Assembly (NCBI GenBank): GCA_951799405.1
Contig: OX637352.1
Coordinates: 15,634,820 to 15,698,819 of the forward strand
DNA: 64,000 nt
From: Agapetus fuscipes
Lineage: Eukaryota > Arthropoda > Insecta > Trichoptera > Glossosomatidae
Reading direction: 5' to 3'
The position numbers were made by a program, and so were the translations under genes. The notes under the pieces are model-generated. The model was not told the DNA's origin, searched no databases, and saw nothing but the letters and a program-made list of their open reading frames with translations. Every line of letters begins with the position of its first letter. Within the stretch, counting starts at the first letter, position 1. Below, piece after piece: positions 42,371-53,412 of the stretch.

Positions 42371-42737
42371 AATTTGAGGTTGTTGGGACAATTGGGATGC
42401 AAAGCTTCTTTGTAGTTTCCTAAAATATGCTTTAAATAATCAAATGTCATGTGAAAGTGAGAACTAAATATAGGAGGTGCCCGGATTTAGGCATTGTTCT
42501 AGTAAGGCACTGGTTTTCTTGAAATTTACCCAAATAATCACTGCAACACTTGTGCCCGTATTCTCCAAGCTGTTTTACCAAGGATTAACCTAACTTAAGC
42601 TGAGCGGTATTCTTCAAACGGCATTACCGATAAAACTTAATCCTCGCTCAAATATGGTCCAGCTGTCAAAATTTGACAATCAGGTGTTTCGTTTAGCGTG
42701 TTTGAGTTGTTAATTTTATCATTTATTTTGTTTACCT

Positions 42738-42977
42738 TTGAAGTTTATTGACATGAATACATTGAGCATGAATATGAATCAGTTACGACAGCTTGATGTG
42801 TTGTCAACTATTGAAATGATTGATGAAATCGAATCCATTGAGAGGTGCCGGCGAAGAGAAGATTTTTGCAAAATTTTAAATGAAATCGACTTTTTTAAAC
42901 GTTTTCGAATGTCTAAAAGGTGTTTTGCAAATATTTTACGCAAAATAAGAGACAAATTGGAGCATGGAAAAAACTAA
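42738..42977 (+). pseudogene. HARBI1-like transposase, first exon remnant
   Basis: 80 codons encode the usual N-terminal helices of Harbinger nucleases (EIDFFKRFRMSKRCFANILR, KIRDKLEHGKN). The frame then stops, at the deletion junction, with no catalytic region. It could still influence copies in trans if expressed, but there is no evidence for that. Confidence 0.7.
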
Positions 42978-42985
42978 AAGCTTAC

Positions 42986-43161
42986 CTTGGGATGTCGGCG
43001 CTACTGTTATAATCGTGAGTGAAGGATTTCCACGCCTGCTCCTTCGCTTTTACGGTGGTGGCATCCGTTTTTTTGGACATAATAGTTGCACTGCCTTCTA
43101 TCAGCTCTACGAAGTTAAACTTTTCTTGAGATGAGAAGTTCGGTAATCTTCTTGCCATCAT
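42986..43161 (-). pseudogene. Myb/SANT-like partner protein of Harbinger, first exon
   Basis: The minus strand starts at an ATG (43159-43161) and encodes RRLPNFSSQEKFNFVELIEG, TIMSKKTDATTVKAKEQAW and KSFTHDYNSS, a Myb/SANT-like DNA-binding domain. It ends at a donor (CCCAAG|GTAAGC). Harbinger elements typically encode such a protein, which helps nuclear import and DNA binding of the transposase. Confidence 0.75.
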
Positions 43162-43639
43162 GGTCGTAATTGGTCGTAGTCACAGAGTGTAATGTCTAAA
43201 AACCACGCGAGGCGAACTCAGGCGCACTGTCAATAAACACCGGAGTGATTGTAAACAAACATGGTGTACACGTAAGGTCAGACAACGATGTATTTAAATG
43301 GTTGTATTTAGATTACATCCTTAAAATGAAAAGAAAATATTATAATAAAATATTTTATTAATTATAAATTATATTCATAATGTTAAATGTATGTTTTGAA
43401 TGCGTAAATTTAAAAAAGTAAATGGCTGGTTTTTCATAATTACTTCCTGGTACATTAGCGCCACCAGCGGAATTTTTTCAAACTAACGCGAATTGTTGTT
43501 TGTGTTTTTCTATGCTGTCATCCCGATATTTAGCTAATCCTGGCTAACCAATTGGAGAATACCTATGAAAACTTAAGCTATTCTGCTTCCTTAGTTGATC
43601 GGCCACTTAAGACATGCTTGAAGAATACGGGCATTGGTG

Positions 43640-44828
43640 ATGATTGTTTATGATGTTTATTTAATTCATTACATTACAAATATCACAAGATTACAGAAAT
43701 TAGAATGGATGAAAGCAAAAGAACATGTTGTTGCTGTCAAGTTTCAAAGAGAGTAAAAACACTATTGGGACGTATTTCCCTTATTGCTATGTCAATCCCG
43801 AATATGGAATCCGCATAGAGAAATTGGTCCTTTGGGTGCGTCACTCTTGTACTCATGTTGCTATTTTTGGTGGGCTGGAGTGGCTCAAGACGGTCCTTTC
43901 GTAGCTGGGGAGAATACGGCTTTCATCTCCTTTTCGGATCAAAATTTTCTGCTTTTCCCCTGTATCTCAGAGCGACTTTCTTAATTTCCGTCACGTTCAA
44001 ACTTGGTTGCTTTTGCTTCCATTTTGGTTGACGATTTGTTGAAATTTTTGGAACTTATTTATCCATACAGGAACCAGTATTCACACTGGGAATGCATCAA
44101 TGACAGATTCTGGTGTGCATTAAATAATAGGTGAAGTTTTGCATATGGGAAATTGATTTAAGGGATGACCAATAGATGTTGCTTTGGTGGGAACAGTTAG
44201 GTGTAGGTTTTGTTGATCTATCCTATTCTCAGATAATGCTGGCCCGGTTTAGGTGAGAGACGGCTATATTAATAATATAATAATAATAAACTTTGTTGTA
44301 CACCACAAATAAATTACATTAATATTATAAACAAAAAGAGACATGTACAATGGGCGGTCTTATCGCACATGGCGATATCTTACAGACAACCTTAGGATGG
44401 ACAAGATCTGCAAGTACAGTGATATGGGTAGTCCGTGGTATTACAATAATTTTGCTTAACAAATACTGTATAAATACATACATATATATATATATATATA
44501 CAGCTTGCTATACTTCTTGCGTCCACCCGGGAAAAATCCCATAGTAATACTGCGTCCACCGACTTGTTGCGTCCGGTATACGGACGCACTATTATTTTTA
44601 CTTAAAACCGAGACCAATCGAAAGCTATAGGCCTAGGGTTACTATAGTTAAAATATAGTTTGGACGCAATTTCTTCTCCCAAGCGTCTGGTGATATATTT
44701 TGTAGTTCACGGTTTGTCCGCTTGAGGCGCTGCATCGATGTATATTTTTTGGGAGTATATTTTTTTTCATTTTGACGATCATCTTGCTTCCGTTATCAAC
44801 TATCATTATTGCGGAATGGGGAGCAAGG
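43640..44828. other. Unassigned stretch with TA microsatellite
   Basis: Contains TAATAATAATAA at about 44276 that may be the 3' end of another LINE, and an (AT)n run at about 44483-44502. No supportable gene. Confidence 0.4.
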
Positions 44829-44951
44829 GAAAGGGGAATGCGGAGCAAGTTTTTTCCTGCTCATTCTGTTTTTGAGCTTCGCGGAAGCAGCATTAACCGT
44901 GTGTCTGCGATAATATTTGCATAACTGAGATGTGTTAAACTTACTGGCAAG

Positions 44952-47900
44952 ATGAAACGAAACACCAGAAGTAGACGTATTTTGAATCTGGCGTTGCGCA
45001 AAGGTGAGTTGATACCCATATCTAGGATTTTTAACGAAATGCGCTCAATCTGTATTAGTCAAAAAAATAAAAACACGAAACAGATAAAAGTATGGATTTC
45101 ACAATATTTGGGTTTATATTATGATGATGATGCTGAGTTGTTCATCAACTCAGCTTTCTCTCAGATTTATTTATAGCGCCGTTTCGTGATGTAATCACTC
45201 CAAGGCTGCTTGTGTAAGCGATGCCAGAAATTTGCTTGTCTTCAATGCATTCCGGAACTTTCCATGGTCCTCTAGCTCTCTCACTTGATGTGGCAGGTGG
45301 TTCCAGGCCAGAGGACCAGCAACTGCAAATGAACGCTCTCCAAACAAAGTATTAAGTTACTCTTTTTATCGGTTCTTCAATCTTTGATTTTAGCTAGCAA
45401 GCTTTGACGTCAAAGTTCGCAAAGCCGACTTTGCTGGGTTTTGGCGGGACTCAAATTCTGCGCATTTTATTTTTGAAAAGTATCAATGAAATTTTTATTT
45501 TTACTACTTAAAAAATATATTTGTTGTGATCCTTGAAAGGTACTCTACACAACCATATTATATTTAACCGTTTAACTTACCACTGCAATTACCTTATTAT
45601 TTATTTTTAAATATCGACTGAAACGGTGAAACTGACAGGGCAACTCGTAAATGTGCTGCTTCAAATATTGAAATTTAATTTTTAGTTGAGGCATTCACTT
45701 TGTAATCCTTCACTTAAAAAGATAGATATATTTTATATTTGTTTAGCTGCTAAAATCTGAATAGATCAAAAATGTGCAGATGAAAGTAATATGTAGATTA
45801 AAAGTAATATACCCACAAGAAATATGCCACAAAAGTCACAACCAAAAAACTGCTTATAAAAAAGTACTTATTCACATATGAAATTGTTTTTGCCGCAGAT
45901 GAAGAAGTTCAAGAAAATGTCAGAGAATTTGAAGAAGAAAAACATTCCTTTCTGAACCAGGTATGATGCTCATTTAAATTGACTTAAAGTACATTTCGCA
46001 CGTTTAATAATAAAGAGAAATAACTCGAAATTTGGGAAAATCGAGATTTTGTAATAAAACGCAAGAACAATGCGAGAAGAATGCGTAGAATGCGACAGCC
46101 GTTCAATTTGGACGAATATGACCGAGATAAAACATCGGCCGCCTTTTTCATCCCATACAAGTTGTACTGGGTGTCTGAACTTCAAACGCGTTTTCCCAAC
46201 ATTCATGTTTTTTGAGTTATTGCTCTTTATTATTAAACGTGCGAGTTGAAGTGCTTATTTTGGGACTTTTTGTCTTCAATTTGTCCATCAAATTAACGTT
46301 TCGTTGAACATCAATTTTATATTCAAAATAATTTACTTACAAAACTCAAAACTTACAGGACTATCCAGAATCAGACTGCTTTTCGGCTTCTGGCTCGTCT
46401 GATGAATATGAACCTCCATGGGAAAAAGATGAAGTAAGCCGTAGCTGTTCCGAAAGCTCTATTAGCGACGAGTCAGCTGACAACATGACGCCCAATACCA
46501 CAAAAGATAATTTCAATAAAATTCATCCTAGCTACAAACCTACAACAGAACTGGAGTCTCACCAACTGCAGGTAGAAGTCCTGTCTCCTACTACCGAGGA
46601 ACATCAATCTCAAGCCGTGGGCTGTAATACTATCAAAAAAGGGCGTAACAAAGATTTTTGTTTTTATTGTGAAACACATGTATTGAACTTTGCTAGACAT
46701 ATCATAAGAAACCACTCCTTTGAAGTTGAGGTTCAAAAAATACTAGCTTTTCCAAAAAAAAGTCGAACCAGAAAAAATCTGATAACCGATTTGAAGAAAA
46801 AAGGAAACTATGTCTCAAATGTTGTAATGTGTGAAAGACCAATGAGAAGGGAAAAAAAAATTAATCAATGTGATTACTTGCCATGCCAAAACTGCTTAGG
46901 ATTTTACGCAAGAAAGCAATTGTGGAAGCACAAGAAAAAGTGTAATCCTGGAAGCTCACATACGCAAGCAGAGGCACAAAACTTTCTGTGCCGCAACTCA
47001 TCGCACACTCCTTCCATATCACTTAAAAAGGTGTTTTCCCGAATGCGCGCTGACAAAATTTCATTTGTCGTGAAACAAGATGCCACCATCTGTCAATTCG
47101 GGGAAAATTACATGAAAATACACAGAGAAGAACATTTTATACCTGTCACATCTAGAAAAATGAGGGAGTTGGCGAAACTATTGATAGAAGTACAAAAGAA
47201 AAAATCGGAAATAAGGACATTTTTTGATGCACTCAAGCCTCAAAACTACGATGTATTGGTAGCGGCAACCAAAGTTGTAGCCAGATACGATGAAAATACC
47301 GATCGTTACTGCTCACCAACGTATGCGATGAATATCAGTTCGTCAATCAAACAATGCTGCAACATAGCCATCATGAAAATTCTCAAAACGGAGCCTAGCA
47401 TAAAATCTTCAGAAATGCAAGCCGATCTAAAAACTCTCATTCAATTAATAGAATCCAACTGGAAATTTGACGTCTCTAGCAACGCAGCTGACGATTTAAA
47501 CCTCAATAAATGGAACAAACTGACCATTGTTCCATTGGCAAGTGATTTAAAATCACTGAAAGATCATTTGTGTGCAGCCGCTCAAAATTTAGCTGCCCAG
47601 TTAAGACAAGACAAAGATTATCAAAACACCGCGGCCTATAACAAATTAGCAGAAACTGTCTTTTGTCGCGTTCTTCTTCTTAACCGAAGGCGGCCAGGAG
47701 AACTACAAAGACTTTTGCTTAGTACTTACGTAGAGAACGAACATCATGAAAACCAATACGAAGAGTTTGATCGTACTCTGACCGCAACTGAAAGGATTTT
47801 GGTGGAACGATTCAAACGTATTGTGATTCGGGGTAAAAGATCAAGAGGAGTTCCAGTACTTTTTAGCACAGACGTTCAGCAAGATCTAGACCTATTGATT

Positions 47901-48662
47901 TCTTTGAGAAATAAATACATTGATGCAAACAACAAATTCTGGTTTGCTAAACCATCAAGCATGACGTGCTTATGCGGATATAAAGTCCTACAAAAATATG
48001 CTAAGCTATCCGGCGCTAAAAATCCTGAAGCCATATCTTCTACAAAACTACGAAAACATTTAGCTACGTTGACACAACTTTTTAATATGACCGAGAATGA
48101 TATTGAACAGCTCTCAAACTTCATGGGTCACACGACAGGAGTTCATAGGCGAAATTACAGGTTGCCTGATGATATATACCAAACCGCAAAAATTTCTAAA
48201 CTGTTGATTTTAATGGAAGATGGCAAAGCGGATGCCTTTAAAGGAAAATCGTTGGATGAAATTAACATTGATATGGATGAAAACCTGGAAGGAGAAGGCT
48301 TGGAAAGAGACGACATCTTAAACTTTACTGATGAAAATACCCCTGAAGAAATTGAAGCTGATATGGCTACAGAAATGTCAGCTACTACTTCTAAAGATCT
48401 GGAAATTTCAAATAAACCTGACGCTACATCCACATTAGTGGATACATCTAACATACCAAAAAAGAAGAGAGTATTGGTGCCGTGGATGGATTCGCAAAAA
48501 AATCTGGTAATTGAGCATTTTAAAAAACACATTAACTGTAAAAAGGCTCCAAAACGGCACGAATGTGACGCCTTAAAAGCTCTTCACCCGGAATTGTTAC
48601 AAAACAAAGACTGGTTGAAAATAAAGGTTTTTATCCAGAATTATTATAGCAAAAGCAAGTAA
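44952..48662 (+). CDS. Crypton-type tyrosine recombinase, three exons
   Basis: Exons 44952-45003 (donor AAAG|GTGAGT), 45899-45960 (acceptor GCCGCAG, donor GTATGA) and 46359-48662 (acceptor TTACAG) join in phase to 805 codons. After an acidic/Ser-rich N-terminus there is a C2H2-like finger (about 138-157, FCFYCETHVLNFARHIIRNH) and a second (about 211-233, YLPCQNCLGFYARKQLWKHK). The integrase fold carries R482 region LLNRRRPGEL, KLRKH at 601-605, MGH629, H634 and nucleophile candidate Y638 (HRRNYRLP). This is the R...HxxR/RxxH...Y pattern of tyrosine recombinases. The C-terminus (about 738-800, KKRVLVPWMDSQKN) is a Myb-like DNA-binding segment, as in animal Cryptons. It would cut and join DNA through a 3'-phosphotyrosine. 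The triad seems complete. It could be a live Crypton or a domesticated copy. Start chosen by the conserved splice structure. Confidence 0.88.
45165..45350 (-). repeat. CR1-like LINE 3' end in Crypton intron 1
   Basis: The minus strand matches the C-terminal end of CR1-like LINEs (FGERSFAVAGPLAWNHLPHQ type region) and reaches TTATAGCGCC at its 3' side, as at 41280. The same fragment is present at 50946-51130 in copy B, so it predates the block duplication. Confidence 0.7.
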
Positions 48663-48739
48663 CTTTAATTTTTAGGCTTCTTCGCTCAAAGGCCATACTC
48701 ATCATTTTATTCAGGTACTAGGGTACTTAGGTATCCAAT

Positions 48740-49480
48740 AATTATTTAAATTGTCATGCTAATTTTATTATTATGTAAGTTTTCGACCCTATGAGTCATT
48801 ATCAGGATTTTGATACTGTCGCATAACTTTTTGAAATATATTTTATGTTATCCTCTTTTTTTTTATCCTCGTTTTAAAGGTTTTCGAATAGTATTGCAGC
48901 TGTGTAATTTATACTTTTTATGGTTTGTGTACTAACTTTGCAAAAATTCATATAAATTGATTATTTACTTATGTTTTAATTAAAATAATTAAATCTTAAT
49001 CTTAAATTTTAATTAAACACTGTTTCTTTTCACATATTTCGATTAATTTAAATTATAAATTACGAACGTTTTCGACCCTATAAGTCATCATCAGGTCAAA
49101 ATCATGATAGGGTCGAAAACGTTCGTGATTTATAATGAAAAAAAAAAAAAAAAATGAAACACGGCTTTTCACATATTTCGATTTATTTTAATCATAAATT
49201 ATGAACGTTTTCGACCCTATAGGTCATCATCAGGATTTTGATACTGTCGCATAACTTTTTGAAATATATTTTATGTTATCCTCTTTTTAAAGATTTTTTA
49301 ATTGTATTGCAGCTGTGTAATAATGTATAATTTTTTTTTTTTTATGGTTTGTGTGCACACAGCACAATTATAAATTACGAATGTTTTCGACCCTATAGGA
49401 CATCAAAGGTCATATAAGGTCAAAATCCTGATGATGACCTATAGGGTCGAAAACGTTCGTAATTTATAATTTAAAATCCA
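48740..49480. repeat. Inverted and tandem repeats with hammerhead-like cores
   Basis: Four clusters (about 48778-48825, 49060-49135, 49195-49240, 49375-49475) contain a motif whose one strand reads CTGATGATGACC, TATA, GGGTCGAAAACG. CTGATGA and GAAA separated by a GACC/GGTC stem is the core of a hammerhead ribozyme. Some clusters contain the motif on both strands, forming palindromes of about 35 bp per arm. A spacer (ATTTTGATACTGTCGCATAA onward) repeats at about 48810 and 49235. Penelope-like elements and retrozymes carry such cores; here an extra A and weak stem I make activity uncertain. Confidence 0.55.
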
Positions 49481-49940
49481 ATTTCAATTTTCAAAATTTT
49501 ATTATTGAAGTGTTTCCAAATCCTTATTGAAGTGTTTTATGAAAATAAAAATTAAAAAAAACATAAGTAATCAATGTATACAATTAACTCTTAATCTAAC
49601 TTTTTTCAAATATTTTTTTTCTACTTGTATTAAACACAACTGGATCTTGCTTCACAATTGACGCTGCCTAGCGATAAAAAAGCATCTAGAGGGCTCTTGA
49701 GGTGTTAATTACACAAAAACAGGTCACAACAAATAAATAATTGTGATTGTTATTCTTACTTTTTTTGCTACTTATAATATGAGAGCACTGTTTTTTGGAG
49801 TCCCACACCCCAAAAGCCCATCATAAGAAACATAATATTTATAGCCATCATAATTAACATAAGATAGCCCATTATAATAAACAAAGTATTAATAAATAAT
49901 TATTTTAGACAACCCACCAATATTTTTTATTAGTATATAA

Positions 49941-50240
49941 AAAGAAAACAATACCTGGGCTGCGGTTAAAAGGTCTGCTCAACGAACCCTTACTACGAAG
50001 TGGGTTTTTAACATAAAGAAGAATGAGAATAATCAAATAGTGCGCTATAAGGCTCGTTTATGTGCAAGAGGATTTCATCAAATTAAGGATATTGATTATC
50101 AAGAAATATTTTCTCCAACAACCCGTTATGATTCTATAAGAAATATTATTTCTGTTGCTGCAAAGTATAATTTAGAAATTCAAAAGTTTGATGTCGACTA
50201 ATACTTTTTGTTTATCAGTCAGTATATAGATAGAGTTAAA
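49941..50240 (+). pseudogene. Copia RT fragment (copy A)
   Basis: The plus strand reads WVFNIKKNENNQIVRYKARL, CARGFHQIKDIDYQEIFSPT and AAKYNLEIQKFDVD, then stops and passes directly to a purine tract and LTR. Thus RT is joined to the 3' end of the element by an internal deletion. The identical deletion end occurs at 54457-54756. Confidence 0.85.
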
Positions 50241-50252
50241 TTTTAGTGGGAG

Positions 50253-50570
50253 TATTGGGTTTATAAAAATTTAACCTATAGAGTTATGATACCTATTAGA
50301 AATAATCATTGGCAGCATTGAACAAATTATTATTGTTGTAACTGAGTATTCGTAGTCATTGTTATGTATAGTAAGAAAAATAAAAAAATAAGTTTTTGCA
50401 CTATAAAAAGATATTTTCTTCAAATAAAAACTCATAATCCAATAGTTTTGAACATTGAATGAACCTATTTCTGCCCAGCCCCATTCATACTAACAGCTTG
50501 TGGTGGAGACTGGAGTCCGGTGGGCTACACGTATTGCATCATCATTTCATAGCACGTGTTGTCTGTCACA
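50253..50570 (+). repeat. Copia LTR (copy A)
   Basis: About 318 bp from TATTGGGTTTATAAAA (just after a TAGTGGGAG purine tract) to CTGTCACA. It corresponds to 54757-54781 plus 63678-63966. The start looks like a mutated TGTTGG. Confidence 0.8.
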
Positions 50571-50603
50571 TAATATTATTAGCATAATATTATTATGTGA
50601 CAG

Positions 50604-53408
50604 AAGGGGAATGCGGAGCAAGTTTTTTCCTGCTCATTCTGCGTTTGAGCTTCGCGGAAGCAGCATTAACCGTGTGTCTGCGATAATATTTGCACAGTAT
50701 ACTGAGATGTGTTAAATTTACTGGCAAGATGAAACGAAACACCAGAAGTAGACGTATTTTGAATCTGGCGTTGCGCAAAGATGAGTTGATACCCATATCT
50801 AGGATTTTCATCAAAATTCGCTCAATCTGTATTAGTCAAAAAAATAAAAACACGAAACAGATAAAAGTATGGATTTCACAATATTTGGGTTTATATTATG
50901 ATGATGATGCTGAGTTGTTCATCAACTCAGCTTTCTCTCAGATTTCTTTATAGCGCCGTTTCGTGATGTAATCACTCCAAGGCTGCTTGTGTAAACGATG
51001 CCAGAAATTTGCTTGTCTTCAATGCATTCCGGAACTTTCCATGGTCCTCTAGCTCTCTCACTTGATGTGGCAGGTGGTTCCAGGCCAGAGGACCAGCAAC
51101 TGCAAATGAACGCTCTCCAAACAAAGTATTAAGTTACTCTTTTTATCGGTTCTTCAATCTTTGATTTTAGCTAGCAAGCTTTGACGTCAAAGTTCGCAAA
51201 GCTGACTTTGCTGTGTTTTGGCGGGACTCAAATTCTGCGCATATTATTTCTGAAAAGTATCAATGAAATTTTTATTTTTACTACTTAAAAAATATATTTG
51301 TTGTGATCCTTGAAACGTACTCTACGCAACATATTATTTTTAACCGTTTAACTTACCACTGCAATTACATTATTATTTATTTTTAAATATCGACTGAAAC
51401 GGTGAAACTGACAGGGCAACTCGTAAATGTGCTGCTTCAACTATTGACATTTAATTTTTAGTTGAGGCACACACTTTGTAATCCTTCACTTAAAAATATA
51501 GATATATTTTATATTTGTTTAGCTGCTAAAATCTGAATAGATCAAAAATGTGCAGATGAAAGTAATATGTAGATTAAAAGTAATATACCCACAAGAAATA
51601 TGCCCCAAAAGTCACAATCAAAAAACTGCTTATAAAAAAGTACTTATTCACATATGAAATTGTTTTTGACGCAGATGAAGAAGTTCAAGAAAATGTAAGA
51701 GAATTTGCAGAAGAAAAACATTTTTTTCTGAACCAGGTATGATGCTCATTTAAATTGACTTAAAATACATTTGTTAAAGTGCTTATTTTGGGACTTTTTG
51801 TCTTCAATTTGTCCATCAAATTAACGTTTCGTTGAACATCTGTGGATGATGTGACTTTTTCAGAGTAGATAAATGTCTAAATGAACTAACTACTGTGCCC
51901 TTATTATAAAACATAGCGTAAATTCTCCCTTGTCGCTCAACTTAAAAAATGCATGAAAGCTTAATTACTCTTTTTATACTTACGTGTTAGGGTGGAGAAT
52001 TTACGCAATTTTCATACAAGGAGTACTGTACTCACATGTATGCGTAAAACAAGCACTTCAATGTCTAGAGCTGGCCATACGAACCTTAAACCTTTTTATA
52101 TTCAAAATAATTTACTTACAAAACTCAAAACTTACAGGACTATCCAGAATCAGACTGCTTTTCGGCTTCTGGCTCGTCTGATGAATATCAATCTCCATGG
52201 GAAAAAGATGAAGTAAGCCATAGCTATTCCAATGGCTCTATTAGCGACGAGTCAGCTGACAACATGACGCCCAATACCACTAAAGATAATATCAATAAAA
52301 TTCATCCTAGCTACAAACCATTAACCCTCATACAACAAGAACCTCGCCAGCTTCAACCAGGCTATGTATCACCAACCATCACACAACAAGAACCTCACCA
52401 GCTTCAACCAGGCTATGTATCACCAACCATCACACAACAAGAACCTCACCAGCTTCAACGCGGCTATGTATCACCAACCATCACACAACAAGAACCTCAC
52501 CAGCTTTAACCAGGCTATGTATCAACAACCATCACACAACAAGAACCTCGCCAGCTTCAATCAGGCTATGTATCACCAACCATCACACAACAAGAACCTC
52601 ACCAGCTTTAACCAGGCTATGTATCACCAACCATCACACAACAAGAACCTCACCAGCTTTAACCAGGCTATGTATCAACAACCATCACACAAAAAGAACC
52701 TCACCAGCTTTAACCGGGATGGGTATCACCTATCATTACACAATACGGAAATTTCCAACCACAGGGGAATTGCTTATTTTCAACCTTCACAGAATATGAA
52801 CCTCACCAAAAGTTAACAACCCACACGTTGCAAAATACCATAGAACCTGACCTTCTTCAAGCACAAACATATCTTACATCACAAACCACCACAGACCACG
52901 AGGCTCACCAATCACCAACATATCTCTTGCTGCACAATACAACAGAACTAGAGTCTCACCAACCGCAAACATGTCTCATGCCGTTAACCAACAATGAGTC
53001 AGAGTCTCGTCAACTGCAAGCATACATGCCACAAAACAGCACTAAATACGAATTTGGTCAATTGAAAACATACCACATGCTGCAAAAAACAACAAAACTA
53101 AAGTCTCTCGAACTGCAAACATACCTCGTGGAGCAGAATATCACATCACAGGAGCTTTGCCAACCGAAAACATACATCATGACACAAACCAATACTGAGC
53201 CAAAGTCTCGTCAACCGCAAACAGACATGCCGCAGAACACCACTGAACACGAATCTGGTGAACTGCAAACATACCCCATGCTGCAAAACATAACAGAACT
53301 GGAGTCTCACCAACTGCAGGTAGAAGTCCTGTCTCCTACTACCGAGGAACATCAATCTCAAGCCGTGGGCTGTAATACTTTGATCAAAAAAGGGCGTAAC
53401 AAAGATTT
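50604..53408 (+). pseudogene. Crypton gene copy B, without recombinase domain
   Basis: Exon 1 (ATG at 50728), exon 2 (about 51675-51736) and exon 3 start (about 52137) match copy A. The exon 1 donor GT has become AT (AAAGATGAGT), and exon 3 contains an expanded repeat region with stops. At about 53408, within AACAAAGATTTTT, the sequence leaves the Crypton and continues as Copia, so fingers, recombinase and C-terminal domain are absent. Copy B is non-functional as a recombinase. Confidence 0.85.
52330..52720 (+). repeat. Coding minisatellite, 51-bp units
   Basis: About seven to eight head-to-tail units, each encoding a version of QPGYVSPTITQQEPHQL. A C-to-T change (CTTCAA to CTTTAA) puts stops in several units. 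Copy A lacks this array. A related, more degenerate 17-18 residue repeat (TTELESHQLQTY) continues at 52828-53320. Confidence 0.88.
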
Positions 53409-53412
53409 TTAG

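Larger units (their letters stand above)
42553..43634. mobile_element. Internally deleted PIF/Harbinger transposon
   Basis: 1082 bp with inverted ends TGCCCGTATTCTCCAAGC / GCTTGAAGAATACGGGCA, one mismatch in 18. It is flanked by a 3-bp TTG duplication (42550-42552 and 43635-43637). It keeps the first coding exons of both genes normally carried by Harbinger, pointing at each other, with the rest deleted between them. Confidence 0.88.
44832..50570 (+). repeat. Segmental duplication, copy A
   Basis: Copy A and the copy starting at 50604 share sequence from AGGGGAATGCGGAGCAAG through the first exons, the intronic LINE end and exon 3 start. Each is followed downstream by the same truncated Copia 3' part and LTR. 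Copy A retains the recombinase domain. Confidence 0.75.

Noticed and set aside
44483..44502. Possible origin or regulatory AT tract
   Set aside because: Plain (AT)n microsatellite.
48155..48532. Minus-strand ORF of 125 codons
   Set aside because: Antisense of the Crypton C-terminal region.
50551..50600. Perfect palindrome at CTGTCACATAATATTATT
   Set aside because: Arms match only in part; it is an AT-rich junction between LTR end and copy B.
52330..52720. CRISPR-like array
   Set aside because: Coding minisatellite; the whole unit repeats and no spacers exist.
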